Part shown: piece by piece, positions 23,773-33,650 of the stretch
Layout: each line of letters begins with the position of its first letter
Numbering within the stretch: position 1 is the stretch's first letter
Source of the DNA: Cephalotus follicularis
Taxonomy: Eukaryota > Streptophyta > Magnoliopsida > Oxalidales > Cephalotaceae
Direction of reading: 5' to 3'
Assembly: GCA_001972305.1 (NCBI GenBank)
Contig: BDDD01005035.1
Span: 1 to 64,000, forward strand
DNA: 64,000 nt
Notes under the pieces: generated by a model
What the model was told of the DNA's origin: nothing
What the model saw: the letters and a program-made list of their open reading frames with translations, nothing else
Database searches by the model: none
Made by a program: the position numbers and the translations under genes

Positions 23773-25796
23773 CTTCTTGAGAATTTCCTTTATATACTTT
23801 GTTTGGTTGATGAAGATTCCATCTTTGTTTTGTGTGACTTGTAGTCCAAGAAAGAAGTTGAGCTCTCCCATTAGACTCATTTCAAATTCGGATTTCATGG
23901 TATTTGAAAATTCCTTGCACAAAGAGTCATTAGTAGATCCAAAGATAATATCATGAACATATATTTGAACAATAAGTAAATCATTGCCTTTAGATTTTGT
24001 AAAAAGTGTAATATCAACATTACCTCGTTTAAAATCATTTTCAATTAAAAACTTTGTCAATCTCTCATACCAAGCACGAGGGGCTTGTTTGAGACCATAT
24101 AAAGCTTTGATTAATTTGAAAACATGATTTGGAAAGTGAGGGTCCTGAAAACCTTGAGGTTGTTCAACATACACTTCTTCTTTAATAAAACCATTTAAAA
24201 AGGCACTTTTCACATCCATTTGATATAATTTAAAATTTTTAAAGCAAGCAAAAGCAAGTAACAAACGAATAAATTCTAATCTAGCAACCAGTGCATATGT
24301 CTCATCATAATCTATTCCTTCTTCTTGTGAATAGCCTTGGGTAACTAATCTAGCCCTGTTTCTAATAATGGTCCCTTGATTATCCATTTTGTTTCTAAAA
24401 ACCCATTTAGTCCCTATTACCGAATGGTCCTTTGGTCTAGGTACTAAGCACCAAACTTTGTTCCGTTCAAATTGGTTTAGCTCTTCTTGCATAGCTACAA
24501 TCCAATTTTCATCTTTTTCGGCTTCTACAAAGTTCTTGGGTTCTAAGTGAGAAAGGAATGCAACATAGTTACAAGTGTTTGCACTAGACCTAGTCCTAAT
24601 ACCTTGATGAATGTTACCAATGATAGCTTCATGAGGGTGGTCTCTAACTACCTTGTATGTCTTAACTATAAGTTCTTTTTGGCAACTATCCTTAGGTTCT
24701 ACATCAATGTCCTCCGAAGGTTCATGAAATTCTATACTATCATGCATATGTGGATTAGAATCATGTAACTCATCAAAAGCAACATGCATAGATTCTTCTA
24801 CTAGTAGTGCACGTTTATTGAAACATCTATAAGCTCTACTAGTAAGGGAGTATCCAAGAAATATACCTTCATCCGCTTTCGAATAGAACTTACCAAGTTG
24901 ATCTTTTCCATTGTTGTGTATGAAGCATTTGCATCCGAAGGCACGAAAGTGACTAATGTTTGGCTTTCTCTCCTTCCATAATTCGTATGGAGTCTTTTTG
25001 AGAATTGGCCTTATTGATGTTCTATTCAAAATATAACATGCGGTGTTTGTGGCTTCGGCCCAAAAATATTTTGGAAGATCATTTTCGCAAAGCATGGTTC
25101 TAGTCATTTCTTCTAATGTTCTATTTCTCCTTTCAACAACTCCATTTTGTTGAGGAGTCCCAGGGGTTGAAAATTCATGTTTAAAACCATTTTTAATGCA
25201 ATAATCATCAAAAATATTATTTTCGAATTCTTTACCATGATCACCTCTAATTTTCAAAATTGAAAGTCCTTTTTCTTTTTTAACAATTTTACAAAAATTT
25301 TCAAATAAGGTAAAGGTTTCAGTTTTATGTGCTAAGAAATAAACCCATGTGTACCTAGTGTAATCATCAACAATAACATAGGCATAAGATTTACCTCCTA
25401 AGCTTATTATGTTTATTGGTCCAAAAAGATCCATATGAATTAGTTCGAGTGGCCTAGAAGTTGAGACAATGTTGGTAGATTTAAAACTTGCTCTTATTTG
25501 TTTACCTTGTTGGCAAGCATCACATAATTCATCTTTTTGAAAGCTCAATTTTGGAAGACCTTTTACTAGGTCATGTTTCAAAATTTTAGCAATGGTTCTC
25601 ATGCTAACATGTCCAAGCCTTCTATGCCACATCCAACTATCTTCATTTAAAGAGACAAGGCATTTTACATTTTGATTTTGAAGGTCATTTAAATTTATAA
25701 CGTATACATTGCCTTCTCTTTGTCCAATAAACTTAGTAGCATTATTGTTGTTGTCTACAACTCTACATGATGTATTTTCGAAAATAACTCTACAAT

Positions 25797-26254
25797 NNNN
25801 NNNNNNNNNNNNNNNNNNNNNNNNNNNNNNNNNNNNNNNNNNNNNNNNNNNNNNNNNNNNNNNNNNNNNNNNNNNNNNNNNNNNNNNNNNNNNNNNNNNN
25901 NNNNNNNNNNNNNNNNNNNNNNNNNNNNNNNNNNNNNNNNNNNNNNNNNNNNNNNNNNNNNNNNNNNNNNNNNNNNNNNNNNNNNNNNNNNNNNNNNNNN
26001 NNNNNNNNNNNNNNNNNNNNNNNNNNNNNNNNNNNNNNNNNNNNNNNNNNNNNNNNNNNNNNNNNNNNNNNNNNNNNNNNNNNNNNNNNNNNNNNNNNNN
26101 NNNNNNNNNNNNNNNNNNNNNNNNNNNNNNNNNNNNNNNNNNNNNNNNNNNNNNNNNNNNNNNNNNNNNNNNNNNNNNNNNNNNNNNNNNNNNNNNNNNN
26201 NNNNNNNNNNNNNNNNNNNNNNNNNNNNNNNNNNNNNNNNNNNNNNNNNNNNNN
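25797..26254. other. assembly gap (458 N)
   Basis: The run of N falls inside the D polyprotein and removes the protease and the start of the integrase region. The reading frame is the same on both sides as the gap is drawn; the true gap size is unknown. Confidence 0.98.
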
Positions 26255-26776
26255 TTGCGATAGCAAGTGTGTGTAGTGTGGCCATATCTATTGCAATAGG
26301 TGCAAGTTATGCTAGATGAGGTCTTTTTATTATCTTTCTTTTCAAGATATTTTTGAAAATGATTAACATTGTTCATCTCATCATAACCTAGGCGAGCCTT
26401 GTTAAAAACACATCTTTGAAGTCCTAAGAGTTTATCAAGTTTTTCACTACTATTTGAAAATTTTAAGAAAGTCTTCTTAAGAGCATCAATTTCAACTTTT
26501 AGAGTCTCATTTTCCTTTTCTAAAGAAATAGTCTTATCATCTAAGGACTTATTAGATTGACATTCTCTTTCTTGTTTTAAACTAACATTTTCTCTATTAA
26601 GTGCTTTAATGGTCTTTTTAAGAGAAGTGTTTTCTAAACTAAATTTCTCAAGTAGTTCAAGAAGTTCACTTACCTCATTCTCATCTTCATCTTCATCTTC
26701 ATCACTATCGTTGATTGCCATCGATGCTAGTTGTGCTACTTCTTGGTTATCTTCTTCTTCGGAGCTTGGTTCATCA

Positions 26777-27751
26777 CTATCCGACCATGTAGCAAGCATA
26801 GCTTTCTTCTTTTTTGATAGTATCTTTGGCTTTCTTCAATCTTGGGCATTCACTCTTGTAATGTTCGAGTTTATTGCATTCAAAACAAATTATTTCTTCC
26901 TTCTTTGTTTCGGATTTTGAAGGTAAAGTCTTCTTGAAGTGTTTGTTCCCAAACTTTTTCTTTGATAGGTATTTCTTGAATCTTCTTGTGATCAAAGCCA
27001 TTTCATCGTCACTATCTTCTTCACTTGAGTCCGTTGTGGAAGACTTAAATGCAATGACTTTCTTCTTCTTTTTATCTTGTTCTTCATCATCCTCATGGTT
27101 TTTGATGGTCATTTCATGTGTCATGAGTGATCCAAGAAGTTCTTCAAGCGGCAAGGTGTTTAGGTCTTTTGCTTCCTCTATAGCCGTAACCTTAGGCATC
27201 CAACTTTTGGGTAGACACCTAAGTATCTTTCTTACCATCTCACTATTAGTGTAGCATTTATTTAAAGATTGTAAAGAATTAATAATATTTGTAAATCTAA
27301 CAAACATACCGGAAATGTTTTCATTTTCCTTCATAGAGAACATTTCGTATTCTCTTACAAGCATATTTATTTTAGCATCTTTGACGTGGTTGGTTCCTTC
27401 ATAGGTAACCTCTAGTCTATCCCACATCTCTTTTGCGGTAGCACATGATGATACTCTATTGAATTCATTTGAATTTAAAGCACATATAACAACATGTTTA
27501 GCTTTATCATTTAATTGTACCTTCTTTCTATCATCATCCGTATATGAGCTTCTCGGTTTAAGGGTTTTGATACCTTCTTGCGAGATGATGTGAGGAAGTT
27601 CCGGACCGTCAATGATGATGTCCCATAAGCTGAAGTCAAGAGCTTGAATAAATATTGTCATCTTTGCTTTCCAATGACTATAGTTGTTTCCATCGAAAAA
27701 TGGAGGCTTTGAGATTGACATACTATCCTTGTTTGACATATTCAATTCCAT
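26777..27751 (-). pseudogene. Sirevirus D gag
   Basis: The 324-codon frame begins MELNMSNKDSMSISKPPFF, with the copia gag signature FDGNNYSHWKAKM. It contains the gag body (DRLEVTYEGT, LVREYEMFSMKENENI), an acidic stretch and a CCHC knuckle CFECNKLEHYKSEC. It stops at 26777 only because the frame shifts at a homopolymer (T6 at 26810-26815 on the plus strand). Removing one base there would fuse gag to the pol frame through KKKKAMLATW. Gag makes the particle shell and binds RNA. The ATG lies 46 bp downstream of the PBS in minus orientation. Confidence 0.9.
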
Positions 27752-27796
27752 GAAGGATCTTTGTAATCTCTAACAATTAAGAAATAAGATTAACCT

Positions 27797-27807
27797 CTCT
27801 GATACCA
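27797..27807 (-). other. primer-binding site of Sirevirus D
   Basis: The minus strand reads TGGTATCAGAG two bases after the LTR end, complementary to initiator tRNA-Met. Confidence 0.92.
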
Positions 27808-28339
27808 ATTGAAATAAACACTCTTGCAATATACAAGAGGGGGGGTGAATTGAATATTGATGTAAATATCGGGAATTTAAAAACTTTAAAAGTAAAGAGT
27901 GAAGGGAAAGAAAAACTTCTCCGAATTTAGAGTGGTTCAGCTAACTCTTGCCTACGTCCACTTTTCCCAAGGGAGCTCCATGAGTTTCCACTATCTCGAA
28001 TTGATTATGGCAGCAATTCGTTACACCTTACAATTTCGTGATTGACCTCAATCACAAGACCTTGACCTCAAGACCTTAGAGGATTCTCCTCTTTTACAAG
28101 TAATTTGTGAAAGTGTTTACAAGATAACCTCTCAAATAGGTTGATATGACTTATACAGATCACAATATGAAACACTCAGAAAAAACTCAAAAGATAGAGC
28201 TTAAAAGCCTTTTAGAACACTATAGAGCACTTTGAGCTTTTACACACAAGAGTGCTTGAATTTGATATCTTTCTTGATGTTGTGTAATTATTGTTGAATC
28301 TTGCTTAATTGTTCTTTATTCTTCTGAGATTTGAGTCTT

Positions 28340-28348
28340 CCTTATATA
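28340..28348 (-). promoter_or_regulatory. TATA box in D 5' LTR
   Basis: The minus strand reads GCCTATATAAGGAAG. This is the copy that would drive transcription of the genomic RNA. The palindrome array occupies the sequence immediately upstream. Confidence 0.78.
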
Positions 28349-28439
28349 GGCATAAAAGATTTGTAGTCGTTGCATAATTCATGGAAGCTTTTGATTTTAA
28401 AATGTGTTAGTGCAACTTTGAATTTGTCTCTGCTGACAT

Positions 28440-28985
28440 AAAGACGTCGATGTCTTTATAAAGGCGTCGATGTCTTTGATAGTTGCTAGTCGTTGCAAGT
28501 GCGTTTACTAGTCGTTCCATGTTTCCCGGGTCAATTCAATTAAAAAGACGTTGATGTCTTTTTAAAAGTGTCGATGTCTTTTCTGGGAATATGTCAAGGC
28601 ATTTGAAGTTATGAGCCTCACATCAACTTCTTCTGTAGGGGTAGATGTCTTTTCTGGGAATTACAGATAGGTCTAGAAAGGCGTCGATGTCTTCGAAAAG
28701 GGATCGACTTCTTTTCATGGACGTCGATGTCTGCACAAGAAAGGATCGATGTGATCAATCAATTTTGACCTGTAAGTTTTGCACCTTAAGACGTCGATGT
28801 CTTCCTGATAGGGATCGATGTCTTTTGTATGGACGTCGATGTCTTTGCTTGTAGGGATCGATGTCTTCATTAAAATTTGATATGTAACTTTTGGCACTAA
28901 AGACGTCGATGTTTTCTTGAAAGGGATCGATGTCTTTAGTACGGACGTCGATGTCTTTGCTTGAAGGTCGATGTATTTGCCATGC
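28440..28985. repeat. palindrome array in D 5' LTR
   Basis: The same series of GACGTCGATGTCTTT and GGATCGATGTCTTT units as in the 3' LTR, with scattered substitutions that often hit CG sites (for example GACGTTGATGTC near 28550). Confidence 0.92.
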
Positions 28986-29828
28986 AGATGATTTTTGCCT
29001 TTTGTGGAATTTTCTAATATCTTGCACATCAAGTAAACTTGTCAAATGCAAATATGTTATCATCAAAACTAGGATTGAGACTAAATCGTCAACACCTGCG
29101 TAAGGACTGAGTAAGGTGGTGATCAAAGCATAACCGTCTCCATATTATATAGAGTGGTCGCTCAGGTCTAAGGATCTGACGAGTTAGAGAACTCGCTTAG
29201 TGATGATCACTATTGACACGAGAATAGCGACTATCCAAATAGTATCTCCTACGCGGGTCCTGTTCAGTCTACACGCTCCCAGCGCGCACCCCTTATTTGC
29301 CCTAGTGTCCAACACAGATGGTAGTGAGAGAATCCATCCTCCAATTCCATGACCAGGCAACATACGCGTAAGTCTATCCGGTTCACTAATGCCCACAAAG
29401 TGAACCTATGACTTGGAACAAATTTGACATAAGGAATAAGGTAACTAGCTCACAACCTCCATGCCAGGCATCCAACCTTATGCCAGGGCATCACAAGTAT
29501 AAGTAGGTAATTAATAACTACTTTAATTAAGTGATAAAATACAAGTGATATAGCCATAACAAATCATCACGTATCATATATAAGGAATAAGATTGTTTCA
29601 TATAGGAACAGATATAAAACGACAGTCCATCCAATGGCTTGTCGGGTCACTATATCTAACACTAAGATGTTTCCTAGTGGGCCCTAACCCACAGATTAAC
29701 GGATCTTGCTAAGCGATCCGGTAGTGTTGCCGATGGATGAATTGGAAGTGATTTCGGAGATGGATCCAGACGGATAGGCATTGTCATTGGCAGCCTCCAA
29801 TTCACGTTGTGGACTGTATGAGTTGATA

Positions 29829-31340
29829 GTAATGTCGTTTGGAGCGACCAATGCCCTGCTGGATTCATGGACCTTACGAAAAGGGTGTTGAGTCCATATC
29901 TTGACCAATTAATCGTATTCTCCATCGATGATGTGTCAGTGTATCCCAAGTCTACAGAATGCCATGGAAAAACGGTTGCGCTGAGCATCGAAGGTCTTGT
30001 GGGATCGCCAATGGTATGCCAAGTTGAGCAAATATGGATTTTGGGTTAGCGGGAGTAGTTTTCCTTGGTTACAATGTCCTCAGTGTCGGTTCATCTGTGG
30101 ACCTAACAAGGATAAAAGTAGCAAGGGATTGGAAATGGCCAATAAACTTGACAATAGTCTGTGGTTTCTTAGGCTTAGTGGGTTACTATCGCCGCTTTGT
30201 CGAGGAAATATTACCGATTACTACACCATTGACCCGATTGACATGGAAAGGACGGCGGTTGATGGGATGACAGTTCTGAAGGAAACAATTGAATTGTGTT
30301 TTGAGCTTGTATGGGGAAGTTAGCTCCTATATTTCAAGGAAAGTTCGAACCTCATGAGTAAGTTATTCCACTCATGACATAGAATTTGCAGTGTTAGCCC
30401 ATGCGCTATGCCAATGGAGCACAAAGTTTGCGGTTTTCACAGATCACAAGAGTCCTAGAAGGATCTAAATATGAGACAAAGAAGGTGGATGGAGCTGCTC
30501 CATCGTTACATCTATGAGATCCAATATCACCCAGGTCAGACTAATGTGGTGACAGACGCTTTAAGTCACCGATTAGCTTGCTTGATGGTTTCCCAAGTTC
30601 AAGCATGACCAAGGTTGATGGATAGAATTAGACAAGCTCAAGGGATGGATGGTGAATTGCTTAAGGCTACATTACATGATCAAGTTGGATTCAAACCCGA
30701 ATCCTCGATTCATGGTGAGGAATTGATAAGATCCCAAGACAGAGTTTGTATCCTTTACAACAAATGGCTGAAGGATGAGCTGTGGTTACAAGCTTATCGC
30801 TCCAGTTTCTCAGTGCATCCGGCGATTAGTAAGATGTACCGGAATCTGAAGCTCAGTTTGGCAGAGTGACATGAAGAAATAGTAGGCAGAGTTTTCTACA
30901 GGCTTGCCGTACCCCTCAGCCTACGGGATTGGAACCTACTTTGTAAGGTAGAGTATCTGCCATGGATTAGAGTAGCACCTCAAAAGCGCGGTGGATTGGG
31001 ATGGCAGGTGGAATGAACATCTACTGTTAGTAGAAGTCCCATTGGGAGATCATGTATTGCATAATGTATTCATGTCTTAATGCTCAGGAAGTATTATCCA
31101 GATGCTTCTCACCGTCTACCATATGAGCCGTTATAGCTAAGGACGGATACGAATATGAAGAGATACCTATCTGGGTGATCAATTGTCGAATCAAATAGTT
31201 GAGGAAGAAGGACATTTCATTAATGGAAGTGTTATGGAAATACTATGGGATTGAGAAAGCCACATGGGACGTGAGGAAGAAATGCAGGCAATGTACCTTC
31301 ACATGTTTGAACCAAGGGAATCTCGGGACGAGATTTCTCT
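29829..31340 (+). pseudogene. gypsy E pol remnant: RT, RNase H, integrase, chromodomain-like tail
   Basis: Short open pieces in shifting frames follow the order of a gypsy pol. RT is seen in VMSFGATNA (29832) and an altered FIDD motif reading FSIDDVSVYPKS (about 29910), then VVFLGYN and [11 protein letters not shown] (about 30180). RNase H has VFTDHKS (about 30430) and NVVTDALSHRL (about 30545). Integrase begins with LQAYRSSFSVHPAISKMYRNL (about 30790), and its core is deleted or unreadable. From about 31160 to 31320 the frame gives a chromodomain-like tail (INCRIK, LWKYYGIEKATW). The tail order after integrase identifies a chromovirus. There are many stops and frameshifts. Confidence 0.82.
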
Positions 31341-31353
31341 AAGGGTGGGAGGA
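31340..31353 (+). other. polypurine tract of gypsy E
   Basis: TAAGGGTGGGAGGA directly precedes the 3' LTR start at 31354. Confidence 0.75.
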
Positions 31354-32464
31354 TGCAATGCCCCAAATTTTATAACTTTAATTGTATAAAAAATATTGTA
31401 ATATTTGGCACAGCGTATTGCTGTAATGAAGCCCAATGGAAGCCCGAGACAATAACAGATATTGCATACTGAATCCCGCAATTATAAAGCCCAAAATGGC
31501 TAATAAAGCCCATTTTTAATGCGCTCCCGTGAGGTCCAATGTTCGCATTATTATTATGGTTATTTTAGTGGTTGTTTGGATAATTAATATCGCAATGCGC
31601 GAAATGAACGGGACCCAGACCTTAATATTTTGCTGGTAAATACCAAGAAGGGGGGAAATGAAGAAAGGAAACAAAGGAGACACAGACGCATAAGGCTCCT
31701 GTGCGGTAAAGGAAGAAGAGAGTGTGAGAGAGAGAACTCGGGGGAGAACGAGAGAGAGAAAGGCAGAGTTGTGGCACTGGATACGACGCCGGAGCTAGCC
31801 ACCGGACCTGGAGAGGACGACGAGCTGCCCAGGACCTCCACCCGACCGTAACTCCTTCTTCCTCTTCCCTTTTCCTTCTTTTCTTCTCTTCTCTCTCCCT
31901 GACTCTGTGTGCTTCAGCCGTGCGATTTCGCTGCTGTTGGCATCACGGGTCTTCGTTTAGAAGGCCAGCGCTGCCCGTTTTGACCATTTTTGAGGCGTAT
32001 CTCAGCCGGAATCGGTTGGAATCAGTGGACTGAGTCGACTCAGGGAGTTTGACTCGATCCTATGACCATACCATTAGTACCGAGTCTCGGCGAGTCTAGG
32101 GCAGTGATGTGTTGTGCTAATGATTGTGTGGAGTTTTTGGGTGGTGACCGGAGGTATTGAAGTTCGGAGAGTCAACTTAGTGAGTTGAACTCACTGCCGC
32201 CTATGACACGGCGTTCGACGCTCATTCACGACGAGTCTTGAGAGGTTTTGTGCAGACCGTTCAATGTGGAACCTGTTTATGGGCGTGGACGGAGACCCGA
32301 TAGGTTGGCCGAAACTTCGGTGACGATAGTGTTACTTTCGGTGTACAGGTCGTAACGAAAGTGTGATGGTTATTACTGTGATGCTAAGAAAAGGAAGAGA
32401 ACTTTGTTGGCACAAGGGGATGTGCTAGTGACAATGAGTGAAGGTTAGAGGAGGTGGCAATTCA
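31354..32464 (+). repeat. 3' LTR of gypsy E, interrupted by copia J
   Basis: The first 1.1 kb of the E LTR aligns with 13622 to about 14730. It stops at 32464, where the J LTR starts. The remaining 2.9 kb should resume beyond the right edge of the window. Confidence 0.85.
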
Positions 32465-33612
32465 TGTTGGAACCCTGGTGAGGGTTCCTGGTCGATTTGG
32501 TCCTAGGACGCAAGTGTGTATAATTTTAATATTTCAAAATACCAAGACTGAAAGTCATGGTCCACACTTACATCTTAGTACCAAATTCAAAAGCCTAGGA
32601 TCTCCGTTTAATTAACAATCGAAGTAAAACAAGAACAAGCATGCACAATAAGATGAACCAAACACACATCGGTAACAATAAAAGTAAGAGCGAAGCAATC
32701 ATACAAACGTTGGAGGCTCCACCACTTTGCTGCTACACGCTTGCAGTAGCAAGTGCCGGTCACCGGTAACACCTCTGGATTTCAGACAGTTCACGTTAGA
32801 TCCGATCTTGGCATCACCGGCCTCCAAAAAATATCCTCTATCCATTTATGGCGGAGACACGCTGGGAAGCGCCCTAGAAGACAGCGAACAGTGGCAGTGC
32901 CTCAATGAGTTCAGACTCAGTGAGTCTCGGTCAACTAGCCATTGACCGGCCTTGACATATGTGGACGCTAACACCCCGACAAACACACTGGTGGCCGAGA
33001 CTCGGCCAGGAACACCAAGACCGGCCGACGGCGAGTCATAGGGTTGACTCGCCGTTCATCAACAGCGGCCGCCAAGCCACCAAACGGCTTAGCGACACCA
33101 GCCCGACACACCCCAACCGAAGACTCGCCATGACTTCGCGCGGAACGCCCAGTCACAGCAGCCCGACGTGTCAACTCGCCCGAGTTGACTCAGCAAATGC
33201 ACAACTGACAAAAAAACGCCGAAAACGCCTAAACTAGGGTCAAAATAGGTAGAGCTGAAGCGGGTCCACCTACCAGCACCATCGGCGGTGGAAGAGAAGG
33301 CGTTGGTAGCAACAAACTGCAAAACCCCCAAAATGTCATAGGGGAGAAAAAAGAGGAGAATGAGGGAGAAAACAGGGAGGAGAAGGGAGGAGGCTTACCA
33401 GTGACGGTCACTCACCTCTTCCCTGGCACCGACGCGATGCGCCGTCGTCTTCTCCGGCCAGAACACACCCCTACGCAGTGACGCGTGAAGCGTCTCTCTC
33501 TCTCGGCTAAACCGCACGTCAGGCGCTGGGAGAGAAGACACGGGAGAGAATGGGAGAGAGTGTGAGAGAGGTTTTTAAAATTGATTTTAAAATATATGTT
33601 TGACTTAATAAT

Positions 33613-33615
<3 letters not shown>

Positions 33616-33647
<32 letters not shown>
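33616..33647 (-). repeat. (GA)n/(TC)n microsatellite in J LTR
   Basis: About 16 perfect TC units on the plus strand. Shorter GA/TC runs surround it (33490-33560 and 33655-33740). Confidence 0.95.

Positions 33648-33650
<3 letters not shown>

Larger units (their letters stand above)
22927..26799 (-). pseudogene. Sirevirus D pol: (protease in gap), integrase, RT, RNase H
   Basis: One minus-strand frame runs through the whole region. It starts with an acidic stretch, a coiled coil and a CCHC knuckle (CTYCNRYGHTTHTC, about 26300). A 458-N gap hides protease and the pre-integrase start. Integrase has its zinc motif (HRRLGH, CDAC) and D, D, E in MDLFGP, RGDHGKEF and NGVVERRN. The RT motif YVDD is changed to YVHD, with the His codon at 23953-23955. 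A 30-residue segment is duplicated in tandem (23593-23772). TGA at 23461 replaces an Arg codon between RT and RNase H. RNase H follows in the same frame (YSDADFGG, STTEAEYIA), ending at 22927. The altered catalytic motif alone should abolish reverse transcription. Confidence 0.93.
19731..29094 (-). mobile_element. Sirevirus D (Ty1/copia), full-length structure
   Basis: Both LTRs are exactly 1285 bp and about 95 percent identical over the first 180 bp. On the minus strand the order is 5' LTR, tRNA-Met PBS, gag, pol (PR lost in a gap, IN, RT, RH), an extra ORF, several polypurine tracts and the 3' LTR. The gag, the extra downstream ORF and the repeated purine tracts are Sirevirus hallmarks. The 5-bp flanks CCACC and CCTGC do not match, and the two sides belong to different repeats, so the insertion site has been rearranged. 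The element is inactive: nonsense codon, frameshifts, an altered RT catalytic motif and an internal duplication. Confidence 0.92.
27810..29094 (-). repeat. 5' LTR of Sirevirus D (1285 bp)
   Basis: In minus orientation it begins TGTTGACGATTTAG at 29094 and ends TGTTTATTTCA at 27810. It contains the palindrome array (28440-28985) and a TATA box at 28340-28348. It is directly followed by the PBS. Confidence 0.93.
18101..29661 (-). repeat. solo LTR of copia family A, split by Sirevirus D
   Basis: The flanks 18096-18100 and 29662-29666 are both CTAAG, a perfect 5-bp TSD. On the minus strand the LTR begins at 29661 (TGTTAGATATAGTGACCC, as in LTR A at 2485) and ends at 18101. The segments 18101 to about 19504 and 29095-29661 align inverted with 3250-4699 and 2485-3085 of LTR A. 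About 165 bp of LTR A (3085-3250) is absent and replaced by a foreign 226-bp piece plus element D. No A coding region is present, so this is a solo LTR, presumably formed by LTR-LTR recombination. Confidence 0.87.
13622..32464 (+). mobile_element. Ty3/gypsy chromovirus E, nested in copia B
   Basis: A 4.0-kb 5' LTR, tRNA-Met PBS and gag stump are followed, after a nested solo LTR (18101-29661), by remnants of RT, RNase H, integrase and a chromodomain-like tail, a purine tract and a 3' LTR from 31354. The 3' LTR is cut at 32465 by copia J. E entered the integrase of B; the left flank is AGAAG (13617-13621), but the right TSD is outside the window. Gag, protease and the first part of RT are missing between 18100 and 29829, so an internal deletion happened as well. 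LTR divergence by eye (about 10 percent over the first 250 bp) exceeds that of D or G2, as expected for an outer, older element. Confidence 0.85.

Noticed and set aside
19727-29096. CACC on both sides of Sirevirus D as a 4-bp target duplication
   Set aside because: It requires moving the right LTR end to lose the canonical CA/TG terminus set by the polypurine tract, and Ty1/copia duplications are usually 5 bp. The flanking repeats also differ.
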